A DNA stretch of 32,833 bases from Xenophilus sp. L33 (GTDB lineage Bacteria > Pseudomonadota > Gammaproteobacteria > Burkholderiales > Burkholderiaceae_C), in contig NZ_LMUW01000045.1 in NCBI RefSeq assembly GCF_009765735.1, forward strand, positions 3,928 through 36,760, written 5' to 3'. A program made the translations under genes and the position numbers. Of the stretch, positions 24,643 through 32,218 are shown piece by piece. A model generated the notes under the pieces. The model saw only the letters and a program-made list of their open reading frames with translations. It did not search any database and had not been told where the DNA came from. Every line of letters starts with the position of its first letter. The first letter of the stretch is position 1.

Positions 24643-25524
24643 CTGTTCGAGGCCGAGTTCTGCAACCCGGCCTCCGGCTGGGAGAAGGGCCAGGTGGAGA
24701 AGAACGTGCGCGATGCGCGGCATCGGCTGTGGCAGCCCGTGCCGGCGTTCGCCACGCTGGCACTGCTCAACGATTGGCTGGAGAGCCGGTGCAAAGCGCT
24801 GTGGGGCGAGATCGCCCACGGCAAGCTGCCCGGCACCGTGGCTGACGTTTGGGCGCAGGAGCGGCCATTGTTGATGGCGGTGCCGCGGCCCTTCGACGGC
24901 TTCATCGAGCACACCAAGCGCGTCTCGCCCACCTGCCTGGTGCACTTCGAGCGCAACCGCTACAGCGTGCCGGCTTCTTACGCGAACCGCCCGGTGAGCC
25001 TGCGGGTGTACGCCAACCGGCTGGTCGTCGCGGCCGAGGGGCAGCTTCTGTGCGAGCACACCCGCATCATCGATCGCCGGCACGACACGGCCGGCCAGAC
25101 CGTCTACGACTGGCGCCACTACCTCGCAGTGCTGCAGCGCAAGCCCGGCGCGCTGAGGAACGGAGCGCCCTTCAGCGAGTTGCCGCAGGGTTTTAGACGA
25201 CTGCAAGCTGCGCTGCTAAAGCAGCCCGGTGGCGACCGAGAGATGGTGGAGATCCTGGCGCTCGTGCTGCACCACGACGAGCAAGCCGTGCTGACCGCGG
25301 TCGAGCTGGCGTTGGAAGCCGGCGTGGCGAGCAAGACGCATGTGCTCAATGTCCTGCATCGACTGCTGGACGGCAAGCCGATGGCGCCAGCCCCGGTCAC
25401 TGCGCCTCAGGCGCTGCGCTTGGCGAACGAGCCGCAGGCCAACGTGCTGCGCTATGACTCACTCCGAGGCCGAGTGACCGTCGTCGACGAGATAACGATC
25501 CAGGAGGTCCGCCATGCGCCATGA
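24643..25524 (+). pseudogene. istA: IS21 transposase IstA, C-terminal fragment
   Basis: The frame joins recognisable IstA sequence at LFEAEFCNPASGWEKGQVEK and continues to the stop at 25522-25524. It includes HFERNRYSVPASYANRPVSL, RLVVAAEGQLLCEHTRI and YDWRHYLAVLQRKPGALRN. About 293 residues remain of a normal length near 500. The HTH and the first DDE residues are lost. The remaining end overlaps istB by 11 nt, the usual IS21 arrangement. Sequence upstream of 24643 in this frame is unrelated and has stops at 24526 and about 24590. Confidence 0.88.
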
Positions 25525-26320
25525 CCCTGCCAGTGCAGCCATCGTGATCATGCTTCGCGAACTCAAGATGCACGGCATGGCACACGCCGTGGCCGAGCTT
25601 GCCGAGCAGGGCTCACCGGCCTTCGAGTCCGCGCAGCCGGTGCTCTCGCAGTTGCTCAAGGCCGAGACGGCCGAGCGCGAGGTGCGCTCGGTGGCCTACC
25701 AGTTGAAGCTGGCACGCTTCCCGGCCTACCGGGACCTCACAGGCTTCGACTTCGCACACAGCGAAGTCAATGAAGCCCTCGTGCGACAACTGCATCGCTG
25801 TGAGTTCATGGAGGACGCCCAGAACGTGGTGCTCGTCGGTGGTCCCGGCACGGGCAAGACCCACATCGCCACGGCGCTGGGCGTGCAGGCCATCGAACAT
25901 CACCACCGACGCGTTAGATTCTTCTCAACGGTCGAACTGGTCAACGCGCTCGAGCAGGAGAAGGCTAGCGGCAACCCCGGTCACATCGCGCATCGGCTGA
26001 TGTACGCGGACATGGTGATCCTGGACGAGCTCGGCTACTTGCCGTTCAGCGCCTCGGGCGGGGCGCTGCTGTTCCATCTGCTGTCCAAGCTCTACGAGCG
26101 CACGAGCGTGGTGATCACGACCAACCTGAGCTTCAGCGAGTGGGCCAGCGTGTTCGGCGATGCGAAGATGACGACAGCGCTGCTGGATCGCCTCACACAT
26201 CACTGTCATATCCTGGAGACTGGCAACGACAGCTTCCGGTTCAAGCACAGCTCAGCTCAACCAGTTCAGGCAGACCAATCTAAAAAGAAGGAGAAGACCA
26301 AGAACTTATCCACACCGTGA
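25514..26320 (+). CDS. istB: IS21 helper ATPase IstB
   Basis: This 268-residue AAA+ protein has Walker [10 protein letters not shown], Walker [13 protein letters not shown] and the sensor segment [19 protein letters not shown]. It begins with the DnaA/IstB-type helical lead ([20 protein letters not shown]) and ends in a Lys-rich tail. IstB loads on target DNA and activates IstA during transposition. Full length, no frame damage, so it may still be made although its partner is truncated. Confidence 0.93.
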   Translation: MRHDPASAAIVIMLRELKMHGMAHAVAELAEQGSPAFESAQPVLSQLLKAETAEREVRSVAYQLKLARFPAYRDLTGFDFAHSEVNEALVRQLHRCEFMEDAQNVVLVGGPGTGKTHIATALGVQAIEHHHRRVRFFSTVELVNALEQEKASGNPGHIAHRLMYADMVILDELGYLPFSASGGALLFHLLSKLYERTSVVITTNLSFSEWASVFGDAKMTTALLDRLTHHCHILETGNDSFRFKHSSAQPVQADQSKKKEKTKNLSTP

Positions 26321-26342
26321 GCCGCCAGGCTCGCAAAGAGGG

Positions 26343-26393
26343 TGGGTCAATATCGGATGGAAATACCGGGTCAGGATTGCATGGAACTCAACA
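26343..26393 (+). repeat. right terminal repeats of the IS21-like element
   Basis: There are two related units in direct orientation: TGGGTCAATATCGGATGGAA at 26343 and CGGGTCAGGATTGCATGGAA at 26367, the outer one finishing CTCAACA at 26393. Multiple GGGTCA...ATGGAA units are usual transposase-binding sites at IS21-family ends. The outer unit matches the solitary copy at 2172-2200. Confidence 0.7.
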
Positions 26394-26450
26394 GGGGCAT
26401 CCACTTAAGACGCAAATTGGGGCCAAATCGGGCCATGTTGGAGATCCAAA

Positions 26451-27021
26451 ATGGTCCCAAAAGCGTGCCTAACGCGAACCTGGCGCTTGTCCAAAGGGTT
26501 GATGACGCTGCTCGCACGCGTCTTGGCAACGGGCTTCCTGCCCTGCGAACGTATCACCAGTCTCAATCCCGCCAGCCTTAAACGTGTCATCGCCGCCTTG
26601 CGGGAACAGCGATTGGCAATCCGGGCATCCTTCGATGTTGCTGCGCTGTTGAAGGGCCCGAGAGGAAACCTCGATAAACTCACGGCCGAGCGCATGGAGG
26701 CCGCAGTGGCTCAGCTGGTTCACACGCTCGGCCAATCGCCTTTGCCGGCCTCTGAATGGGCCGCCATGCGCGCGGTGTTTGGCGACGAGTCGCTGGCACG
26801 ACTTCCGGGCATCTCCCAGGCGTCACTGCGGCGCTGCGCGAGCCGCGGCCGCCAGACGCCGCAAGCTGTGGCCGAGCGGCAGCACTGGATTGCCAGGGTC
26901 GTGGTCACCTGAGCGGCGGCTACAGCGACTTCGGCATGGGCGTGGAGCGCGGACGGGCCGCAAGCGCAACGCGTGCGGGCGCGCCGCAGCACTTTACAGC
27001 GCCCAACCCCTGGCCGCCTGA
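26451..27021 (+). pseudogene. Xre/MbcA/ParS-type antitoxin gene, frameshifted
   Basis: Frame 3 (to 26912) carries SLNPASLKRVIAALREQRLA, AERMEAAVAQLVHTLGQSPL and an HTH-like LARLPGISQASLRRCASRGR followed by TPQAVAERQHWIARVVV. It then hits TGA. One frame over, SGGYSDFGMGVERGRA continues the expected ADLxGxYNDFGIRRWFERPR motif, and the end AALYSAQPLAA lies in the third frame, stopping at 27021. At least two frameshifts near 26907 and 26945 destroy the C-terminal toxin-binding part. It begins 58 nt after the IS21 right end and is followed by RES-domain traces, which supports the antitoxin call. Confidence 0.6.
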
Positions 27022-27060
27022 CGGCCGCGCCTCATGCGGCTTGGTCTCAGACACTGCGAT

Positions 27061-27235
27061 CCCGGCTTGCCCATTCTCTAGCAGGTGAGCGCAGCCGCCG
27101 GCCGGTTGGCGCGGTCAGACGAGGGACCTGCCAACTACTTGGCCGACACGCCAGTCGGCGCCTGGGCGGCGGTCCTTTCATGAAGGGATCCTGGAGGCCG
27201 AGGATTTGGAAGGCGTCGTCAGAAGATCGCGATTC
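27061..27235 (+). pseudogene. RES-domain toxin remnant
   Basis: Short pieces in three frames fit the first half of a RES domain. AHSLAGERSRRP is in frame 3. AGRLARSDEGPANYLADTPV and GAWAAVLS follow in frame 1 (ending TGA 27181-27183). HEGILEAEDLEGVVRRS is in frame 2. The family pattern is GEGxRxxGGRWN...YLADTPxGAWAEfLRHEgI. RES toxins of Xre-RES modules degrade NAD+. Everything after about 27235 is missing, so the toxin is dead. The call rests on YLADTPVGAW and position downstream of the Xre remnant. Confidence 0.5.
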
Positions 27236-27497
27236 ATTCGTCGCGCGGCCTGTGGAAGACGCGTTCCATGACCTTCCCCCGGCTGCTTTCCCATTCGCCC
27301 AGGCATCGCGCGGCATAAACGAGGGCCTCGCCCTGGGTTGCAAAAAACGAACAGCTGCAAGGCACCTCAATCCTTGCCAAGACATCCCCGGCCGCGTTGC
27401 GCTCAATCACCCGCGGCATGGCCAGCCATGCGCCGTCGGCTGACCGTTCGGCATGCGCCACCCACTCGTGCGAAACACCAAGCTTGTATTGATCCAT
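27234..27497 (-). CDS. hypothetical protein, 87 aa
   Basis: Starting at MDQYKLGVSHEWVAHAERSA, this small protein reads like a beta-rich domain (HEWVAHAERSADGAWLAMPR, VIERNAAGDVLARIEVPCSC) with a helical end (ATQGEALVYAARCLGEWESS). No signal peptide. I know no function. The frame extends upstream to 27575, but ATG 27497 fits the start of the domain best. It is convergent with, and abuts, the RES remnant. Confidence 0.5.
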   Translation of the reverse strand: MDQYKLGVSHEWVAHAERSADGAWLAMPRVIERNAAGDVLARIEVPCSCSFFATQGEALVYAARCLGEWESSRGKVMERVFHRPRDE

Positions 27498-27965
27498 TCC
27501 GCCGTATTTCCGGTGCGATCGAAAAGCCTCAGTATGACAACCGAATGCCCAGCCTGTGCACTTGTCATCGGCCACGAGCCGCGCGGGTCGGACAGACAGA
27601 CCAACCGTCGCTCATATTCTGAGGCTTGCCAGCGCATCATCGGCCCGTGCGTCACATGACGACGGTCGGCCGCCGGCGACCTGCCCCGAGCGCTGAGACT
27701 CGTTGGAGCGCTTGCGGAAATCTTCAGTACCAGGGATTACGGATTCGTCGCCCACAACTGCGACGACGTGTTCGAGCCTGACCTGAGCCGCATCAATATG
27801 AATGTGCGGCAAGAATTGCACTGCTGTACGCTCCTGTTCGGCTGAACGAAAGCAGAGTTGCGTGTTGCCGTGAAAGGTGTCGGACCCTCCGCCGGAACTT
27901 CATCCGCAGAAACTGGTGACAGTGGAGACGACTTTTCAAGTGTTTGACAAATCGCAGCCAGGGTC

Positions 27966-28006
27966 GTTACACGTACACGCTCCGTCCATCGAGCCGGTGT
28001 TACACG
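27966..28006. promoter_or_regulatory. two GTTACACG direct repeats 33 nt apart
   Basis: GTTACACG occurs at 27966-27973 and 27999-28006, three helical turns apart, about 320 nt upstream of the secreted-protein gene. A TTGACA lies at 27944-27949. This could be an activator site, but there is no matching -10 and the distance to the gene is long. Confidence 0.25.
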
Positions 28007-28238
28007 CGCCCCTGCAGGGCGACTGGCAGCTTGTAAGCCTAAGCGTGAATTGAATCCGGCCGTGCGGACGAGACCGTGTCCCGGTCCGTCGGGGATCCAA
28101 TCGGCCTGCTCGGATCCCGCGCGCGGCAACGGCTCGCCGCAGCAGTCCTGTACGCCCTCGCTTCAGTCAGCTAAAAAAACGCGATGCGGCGCGCGTCGTT
28201 TTCGAGGCCTGCAACGCGCTGCCCCTTCGGGCAGTCTG

Positions 28239-28267
28239 ATTGCACTTTTCCCTGATTCACCCAGCGC
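28239..28267. repeat. dispersed repeat copy B
   Basis: These 29 nt match 18557-18585 at 26 positions in the same orientation. As in copy A, a GC-rich inverted repeat follows at once (CGCG-TCAAAG-CGCG, from about 28265), although its sequence differs. It lies about 60 nt before the start of the secreted-protein gene. Confidence 0.5.
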
Positions 28268-28328
28268 GTCAAAGCGCGGATGATGGAAGCGGCCGGCCAC
28301 CGGAAACCCTGGCGTGAGGAGCGCGAAC

Positions 28329-29042
28329 ATGACTTTGTCTTCCACAATTGCGGCGCGCCAGCGCGCCTGGGCGCCATTGCCAATTATGGCCGCATTGCTG
28401 GCAGGCGCCGGCTTCCACGTGCAGGCGGCGGCATGGGCCAGCGCCAACCGATATGGCGGCCATTCAGAAGGCGATGCCGCCAGCGTCAGCCACACCAACG
28501 CCTGGGGCGGGAGCACCACCCATGACTATGCGGGGGGCACCACCCACACCAGCGCAGACGGCGCCACCACCCAGGGTGGCGTCGGTTTCGGCGCGGTGCA
28601 TACCAGTCCCGACGGCAGCAGCGTCTACCGTCTGCCGGTCACCACCGCCTATCACGAGTCCAGCACGAGCGGCGTCTACCGCGACGCGGGCTACGACGGC
28701 AACAGCGCGGCGGTCTACCACGCGGCGGCACCGGTCGCCTATGGCCAGCCGGCCTATGCGCCCTATCGTCCGCCGGCGGTCATCGCCGCTTATACGCCAG
28801 GCTGCGTGAACTGCGCGAGCATCGTCTCCGGGGGCCCCGTGGTGGTCTCGGGCGGCGTCGCGGTGGTGCGCACCGGCATCGTCATTCCGCGTTACCCAGT
28901 GGGCGTGAGCTTCGCCACCGTGCCCTCCAGCGCAATCATGGTGGAACGCAACGGCGTTCACTACTACCAAGCCGGCGATACCTGGTTTCGGCCCTACTAC
29001 GCCGGGGGCGGCGTCCAATACACCGTCGTGAGCGCGCCGTAG
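28329..29042 (+). CDS. secreted Gly/Thr/Tyr-rich protein of unknown function
   Basis: This 237-residue protein starts at ATG 28329, with GAGGAG about 8 nt upstream. The first about 35 residues are a signal peptide (basic n-region, PIMAALLAGAGFHVQAAA). The mature protein begins with a low-complexity region of Gly, Thr, Ser and His (GGSTTHDYAGGTTHTSADGA), then Tyr/Pro-rich sequence (YGQPAYAPYRPPAV). A small conserved-looking C-terminal domain ends VERNGVHYYQAGDTWFRPYY. That ending resembles a family of small periplasmic proteins of unknown function. Location in the periplasm or outer surface is inferred. Confidence 0.75.
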   Translation: MTLSSTIAARQRAWAPLPIMAALLAGAGFHVQAAAWASANRYGGHSEGDAASVSHTNAWGGSTTHDYAGGTTHTSADGATTQGGVGFGAVHTSPDGSSVYRLPVTTAYHESSTSGVYRDAGYDGNSAAVYHAAAPVAYGQPAYAPYRPPAVIAAYTPGCVNCASIVSGGPVVVSGGVAVVRTGIVIPRYPVGVSFATVPSSAIMVERNGVHYYQAGDTWFRPYYAGGGVQYTVVSAP

Positions 29043-29107
29043 CCACGGCGCTTCAATATCTCTCGGCGTGCGCACCGCACGCCCATCCATCCATCCACGG
29101 AGTCTTC

Positions 29108-29443
29108 ATGCTCGCTCGCATTTCTTGCTCGGTCCTTTTCCTGGCCGGCTGCGCCATTGCCAGCGGCTGTGCCCCACGCACGCCGCCGGCGACGATCGAC
29201 AGCTACAAGCCGCCCGCCATCTTCGCCGGATTCATGTCGCCGCAGATGGCGCGCAACGGCTGCATCGATGCCGTCGCGCGCGAGTTCAAGGTGCCCGCCG
29301 GTGGCGTGACGCCGCCCAGCGACACGCAGACGATGCAATATGGCATCTACGTGGTCACACTCGATCCGGGCGACGGCAAGCCGCCGGTCAACTGCACCGT
29401 CAACGAGAACGGCAATGTGTCCGATGTGGTGAGGGCACGCTGA
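29108..29443 (+). CDS. small putative lipoprotein, 111 aa
   Basis: ATG 29108 follows GGAG. The N-terminus (MLARISCSVLFLAGCAIASG) has two possible lipobox cysteines, Cys15 (FLAGC) and Cys21 (IASGC). The mature part (YKPPAIFAGFMSPQMARNGC, AVAREFKVPAGGVTPPSDTQ, YGIYVVTLDPGDGKPPVNCT) has a DUF-like look with a possible disulfide. A decayed tandem copy follows directly. Function unknown. Confidence 0.7.
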   Translation: MLARISCSVLFLAGCAIASGCAPRTPPATIDSYKPPAIFAGFMSPQMARNGCIDAVAREFKVPAGGVTPPSDTQTMQYGIYVVTLDPGDGKPPVNCTVNENGNVSDVVRAR

Positions 29444-29470
29444 GCCCGCGCCGCCCACACCGCAAACGAC

Positions 29471-29723
29471 TACAAGCCGCCCGCCATCTTCGCCGGGTTC
29501 ATGTCGCCGCCGAAGGCGCGCCCGGCTGCAACGATGCGGTTGCGCGCGAGTGCAAGGTGCCCGCCGGCGGCGTCACGCCGAACAGCGACACGCAGACAAG
29601 ACAATGCGGCATCTGCGTCGTCACGCCCGATCCGGGCGACGACAAGAGGCCGGTCAACTGCACCGCCGTCAACGAGAACGGCAACGGTCAGACGTGGTGA
29701 GGGCGCGCTGAACGCGCGCCGCC
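29471..29723 (+). pseudogene. decayed tandem duplicate of the small lipoprotein gene
   Basis: Positions 29471-29723 repeat 29204-29455 with clear identity through coding sequence, stop and about 20 nt beyond. The copy lacks the signal peptide part. It has a 1-nt deletion near 29523 (YKPPAIFAGFMSPP in one frame, then GCNDAVARECKVPAGGVTPN in the next) and extra Cys codons. It has no start or ribosome binding site of its own, so it is most likely not translated. Confidence 0.8.
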
Positions 29724-29725
29724 CC

Positions 29726-30262
29726 TCAGCGCAGCGCGTTCCGGTCGACGAAGAACATTCGAACCAGCTTGCGCTCGCCCAGCTGCTCGGCCAGGATCTC
29801 GAACGCGAACCACGGGATCAACACCAGCAGCAGGATCAGGATGCCCGCGAGCGTCTCAGCCAGGCGCCGGCCGAAGAGATCGGCCAGCGAGTCCAGCAGC
29901 GAGCGTTGATGGAACCAGCCGACAACGATCTCTTCGGCCACCGTCAGGACGACCAAGAGCACCGCGAAGGCCAGCGCCTTGTGCAGGATTGGCCAGACCA
30001 GGGGGGCGGTGTCGTCGCGATGCCTTCCAATCTTCATCGCGTGGCCCAGGGCCACGAACTTGCCAAGCAGCAGGGCCTTGACGATCGCTGTGCCCCAGAG
30101 TGCGTAGTCGACGCCATGCGTGTGCAGCACGGCGGTCTTCATCAGGTTCAGCGCCGCCAGCGTCACGAACAGGTAGCTGGTGACGACGAACAGTTCCTTG
30201 AACTCATTGATCGCTCGCTGATGCAGCGGCAGCTTTGGCCGAAGCGCGTCGGTTGCCGCCAC
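29726..30262 (-). CDS. membrane protein, four predicted helices
   Basis: This 178-residue protein has hydrophobic segments at about 28-45 (VTSYLFVTLAALNLMKTAV), 60-75, 92-110 (ALAFAVLLVVLTVAEEIVVG) and 138-155 (LAGILILLLVLIPWFAFEIL), and a charged C-terminus (LGERKLVRMFFVDRNALR). It starts with GTG 30262, 10 nt after the OmpA lipoprotein stop, so the two form an operon. I do not recognise the family. Confidence 0.75.
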   Translation of the reverse strand: MAATDALRPKLPLHQRAINEFKELFVVTSYLFVTLAALNLMKTAVLHTHGVDYALWGTAIVKALLLGKFVALGHAMKIGRHRDDTAPLVWPILHKALAFAVLLVVLTVAEEIVVGWFHQRSLLDSLADLFGRRLAETLAGILILLLVLIPWFAFEILAEQLGERKLVRMFFVDRNALR

Positions 30263-30272
30263 GGTGCGTGCC

Positions 30273-30824
30273 CTACGGCCGGCTGGCTGCCGAGATCACG
30301 ATCTCGACGCGCCGGTTCTTCGCCTTGCCTTGCGGCGTGGTGTTGCTGGCCACCGGCCGTGCATCCCCAAAGCCTTGGGCCGAGATCGCACCGGCCGGCA
30401 CGCCCTTGGCGGTCAGGAAGCGAACAACGTCATCCGCACGCGCGGACGACAGCTCAAGGTTCGACGGGAAGCGGCGCGCCAGCGCGGGGCCGATGGGCTC
30501 ATTGTCGGTGAAGCCTTGCACGATGATCTGTTGCCCCGGCAGATTGGCAAGCGTCGGCGCGATCTTGGCCAGCGTCGCTTCCCCCTTCGGGCTCAGGGTC
30601 CAGCCGCCTTCGGGGAACAGGATGTCGTTGACCATCGTGACCTTGAGCTGATTTTGCAACTGCGTGATCTGGGCCTGGTCGGTGCTCAATTCGCCGGAGA
30701 GCTGGGTGTTCAGCGCCTTGTAGGTGTCGGCCGTGCTGACTTCCTTGTTGTAGGTCTGCTTGGTGACGCAGCCGGCTGCCAGCACGGCAGCACACAGCAT
30801 CCAGGCGATCTTTCCGAATTTCAT
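30273..30824 (-). CDS. OmpA-family peptidoglycan-binding lipoprotein
   Basis: This 183-residue protein has a lipoprotein signal (MKFGKIAWMLCAAVLAAGC, lipid-attached Cys19). A short helical linker with Gln/Thr repeats (STDQAQITQLQNQLKVTM) follows, then a C-terminal OmpA domain (VQGFTDNEPIG, LSSARADDVVRFLTAKGVPA, QGFGDARPVASN, NRRVEIVI). It should anchor the outer membrane to peptidoglycan. ATG 30824 has GAGGAG about 8 nt upstream. First gene of a two-gene operon. Confidence 0.9.
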   Translation of the reverse strand: MKFGKIAWMLCAAVLAAGCVTKQTYNKEVSTADTYKALNTQLSGELSTDQAQITQLQNQLKVTMVNDILFPEGGWTLSPKGEATLAKIAPTLANLPGQQIIVQGFTDNEPIGPALARRFPSNLELSSARADDVVRFLTAKGVPAGAISAQGFGDARPVASNTTPQGKAKNRRVEIVISAASRP

Positions 30825-30964
30825 GACGGTGCTCCTCGGGCGTGGTGATGAGGGTCGAATTGTTTGCGGTCTCGACCCTGGGCGCCAATAGGGACAAAGG
30901 GCAGCGCGCTTGCCCGAAAGGGAAACCCGAAGGGGACGCGGCAACTCCAACGCCGCGCTGGCCG

Positions 30965-32026
30965 CTATTGCCGAGCCCTGAGCCGCCAGGCCGCGGGCGG
31001 CGAACCGGTCCAGCGCCGGAAGGCGCGGGAGAAGGCACTCGGGTCGGCGTAATCGAGCGAGGTCGCAATGTCAGCGGTCGACAGGTCAGTGTCCACCAGG
31101 AGCTGGCGCGCGACTTCGTAGCGTGCCTCTTCAATCAGCACACGAAAGCTCGTGCCCTGCTGGCCCAGCAGGCGCCGCAGCGATCGCTCGGGCACCGACA
31201 GCAGGTTTGCCAGCAGCCCCTCGGTGGCACGGCCATGGGTCACCATCCTTCGCAGCGCCGCGCGGACCTGGAACAGCAACTGCTCGGGCGCGTCCTGCTC
31301 CTGTGCAAGGATGTCTTGCAACAACTGCCGATGGCGCTCGGGGTCCGCGCCCATCGGCGGCTGGTCGAGCCAGTGCTGGTTGAACACCAGCTCCGAGCGA
31401 TCGGCATCGAATTGCAGGCGACAGCCAAAGAGCGACTGGTAGGGCGTTTCGTCCTTGGGCACGCCGTGCGCGAACAGGACTTCCGAAGGGCCCCAGCGCG
31501 GTCCGCAGACCGCTTTGAGGATGTTGAATTCAAAGGCCATCACCAGGTCGTAAGCCTGTGCGGTGCCCGGCATGTCGCGCAGATAGAGCGCATATCCGAA
31601 GGTCGCATGGGCGCCGCGCACCGTGTGCGTCGGAATACCGCCGCGCGTTTGCAGATGCAGATGCGCGATCACGCTCCCGATGGCCGCGCGCACGGTGCGC
31701 GCGCGCTGCGCCAGTTCGCCCAGCATGCCGAGCGACGCGGCGGTCGCATGCTGGCCGGCGAGCAGGCCGAAATGTTCGCAGCCGGTGGCCTCAGCGCAGT
31801 GCTGCAGGAGCAGACCGCCGGCGCGATAGGTCGTGCGGTTCTCCAGGTTGTCAAACAGGTCCAATGGCAGGCCCTCGGCCGCGAGCATCTGCAAGGGGTC
31901 GACGCCATGGTCGCGCAACACCGCCGGCACGCCCGCCAGCGCCGCCATGCGCACCGTTCCGGGGTCGCGCAATTCCGCGCCCTTGGTGCGCCGCGGCCGT
32001 TCGACGGCCGGCTTCCGGGAATTCAT
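30965..32026 (-). CDS. AraC-family transcriptional regulator (second copy of this type)
   Basis: This is a regulator of about 353 residues with an Arabinose_bd-type effector domain (VPAVLRDHGVDPLQMLAAEG, FGLLAGQHATAASLGMLGEL, LVFNQHWLDQPP) and a C-terminal AraC DNA-binding domain (LLSVPERSLRRLLGQQGTSF, STADIATSLDYADPSAFSRA, FRRWTGSPPAAWR). I start it at ATG 32026; the frame stays open to 32119 with non-conserved sequence. It is divergent from the sensor-like gene at 32209. Its target is not evident, and the AATTGRCG box is absent from its upstream region. Confidence 0.88.
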   Translation of the reverse strand: MNSRKPAVERPRRTKGAELRDPGTVRMAALAGVPAVLRDHGVDPLQMLAAEGLPLDLFDNLENRTTYRAGGLLLQHCAEATGCEHFGLLAGQHATAASLGMLGELAQRARTVRAAIGSVIAHLHLQTRGGIPTHTVRGAHATFGYALYLRDMPGTAQAYDLVMAFEFNILKAVCGPRWGPSEVLFAHGVPKDETPYQSLFGCRLQFDADRSELVFNQHWLDQPPMGADPERHRQLLQDILAQEQDAPEQLLFQVRAALRRMVTHGRATEGLLANLLSVPERSLRRLLGQQGTSFRVLIEEARYEVARQLLVDTDLSTADIATSLDYADPSAFSRAFRRWTGSPPAAWRLRARQ

Positions 32027-32167
32027 TCGTGAGCGGCCTGTGGGAGTGAGCCTACATTTTTTTGGAGATTGGCCAGATATGTCAATCACTTTGGCATTCA
32101 TCGCACGTACGCTTGCCATCGGTCAGACGCCGAAGCTCCTTCGTCGCGGTGGCCGGAGGACTACCCG

Positions 32168-32218
32168 ATGCGGACCGAATCAAAGCCTGCTGCGATCGCG
32201 AGCTTGCCGTGCAACTGA
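32168..32218 (+). CDS. possible 16-residue leader peptide, or frameshifted start of the sensor gene
   Basis: GGAGGA stands 7 nt before ATG 32168, the best ribosome binding site here. The frame encodes MRTESKPAAIASLPCN and its TGA overlaps the GTG of the next gene by 10 nt. It could couple translation to the sensor gene. Alternatively a single-base error or mutation separates it from the signal peptide that follows. The rest of the 32027-32208 gap holds a T-run near 32056 and nothing else I can name. Confidence 0.35.
   Translation: MRTESKPAAIASLPCN

Larger units (their letters stand above)
24643..26393 (+). mobile_element. IS21-family element, 5'-truncated
   Basis: It consists of the last part of istA, complete istB and the right terminal repeats. 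The left end and roughly the first 40 percent of istA are missing, cut at about 24643. Without the DDE catalytic N-terminal part of IstA it cannot move by itself. A second end sequence of the same kind lies 24 kb away at 2172-2200. Confidence 0.85.
27498..28328. other. 831-nt stretch without a supportable gene
   Basis: Several frames are open on both strands with no domain I recognise. A plus-strand piece at about 27739-27844 (DYGFVAHNCDDVFEPDLSRI) looks coding-like but is isolated. The right part holds two GTTACACG copies and dispersed repeat copy B, and probably serves as the upstream region of the secreted protein at 28329. Confidence 0.45.

Noticed and set aside
27739..27844. Possible cold-shock-like fragment (DYGFVAHNCDDVF)
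   Set aside because: Only a loose resemblance to the GFGFI...DDVF pattern. The aromatic RNP motifs and the rest of the domain are absent.
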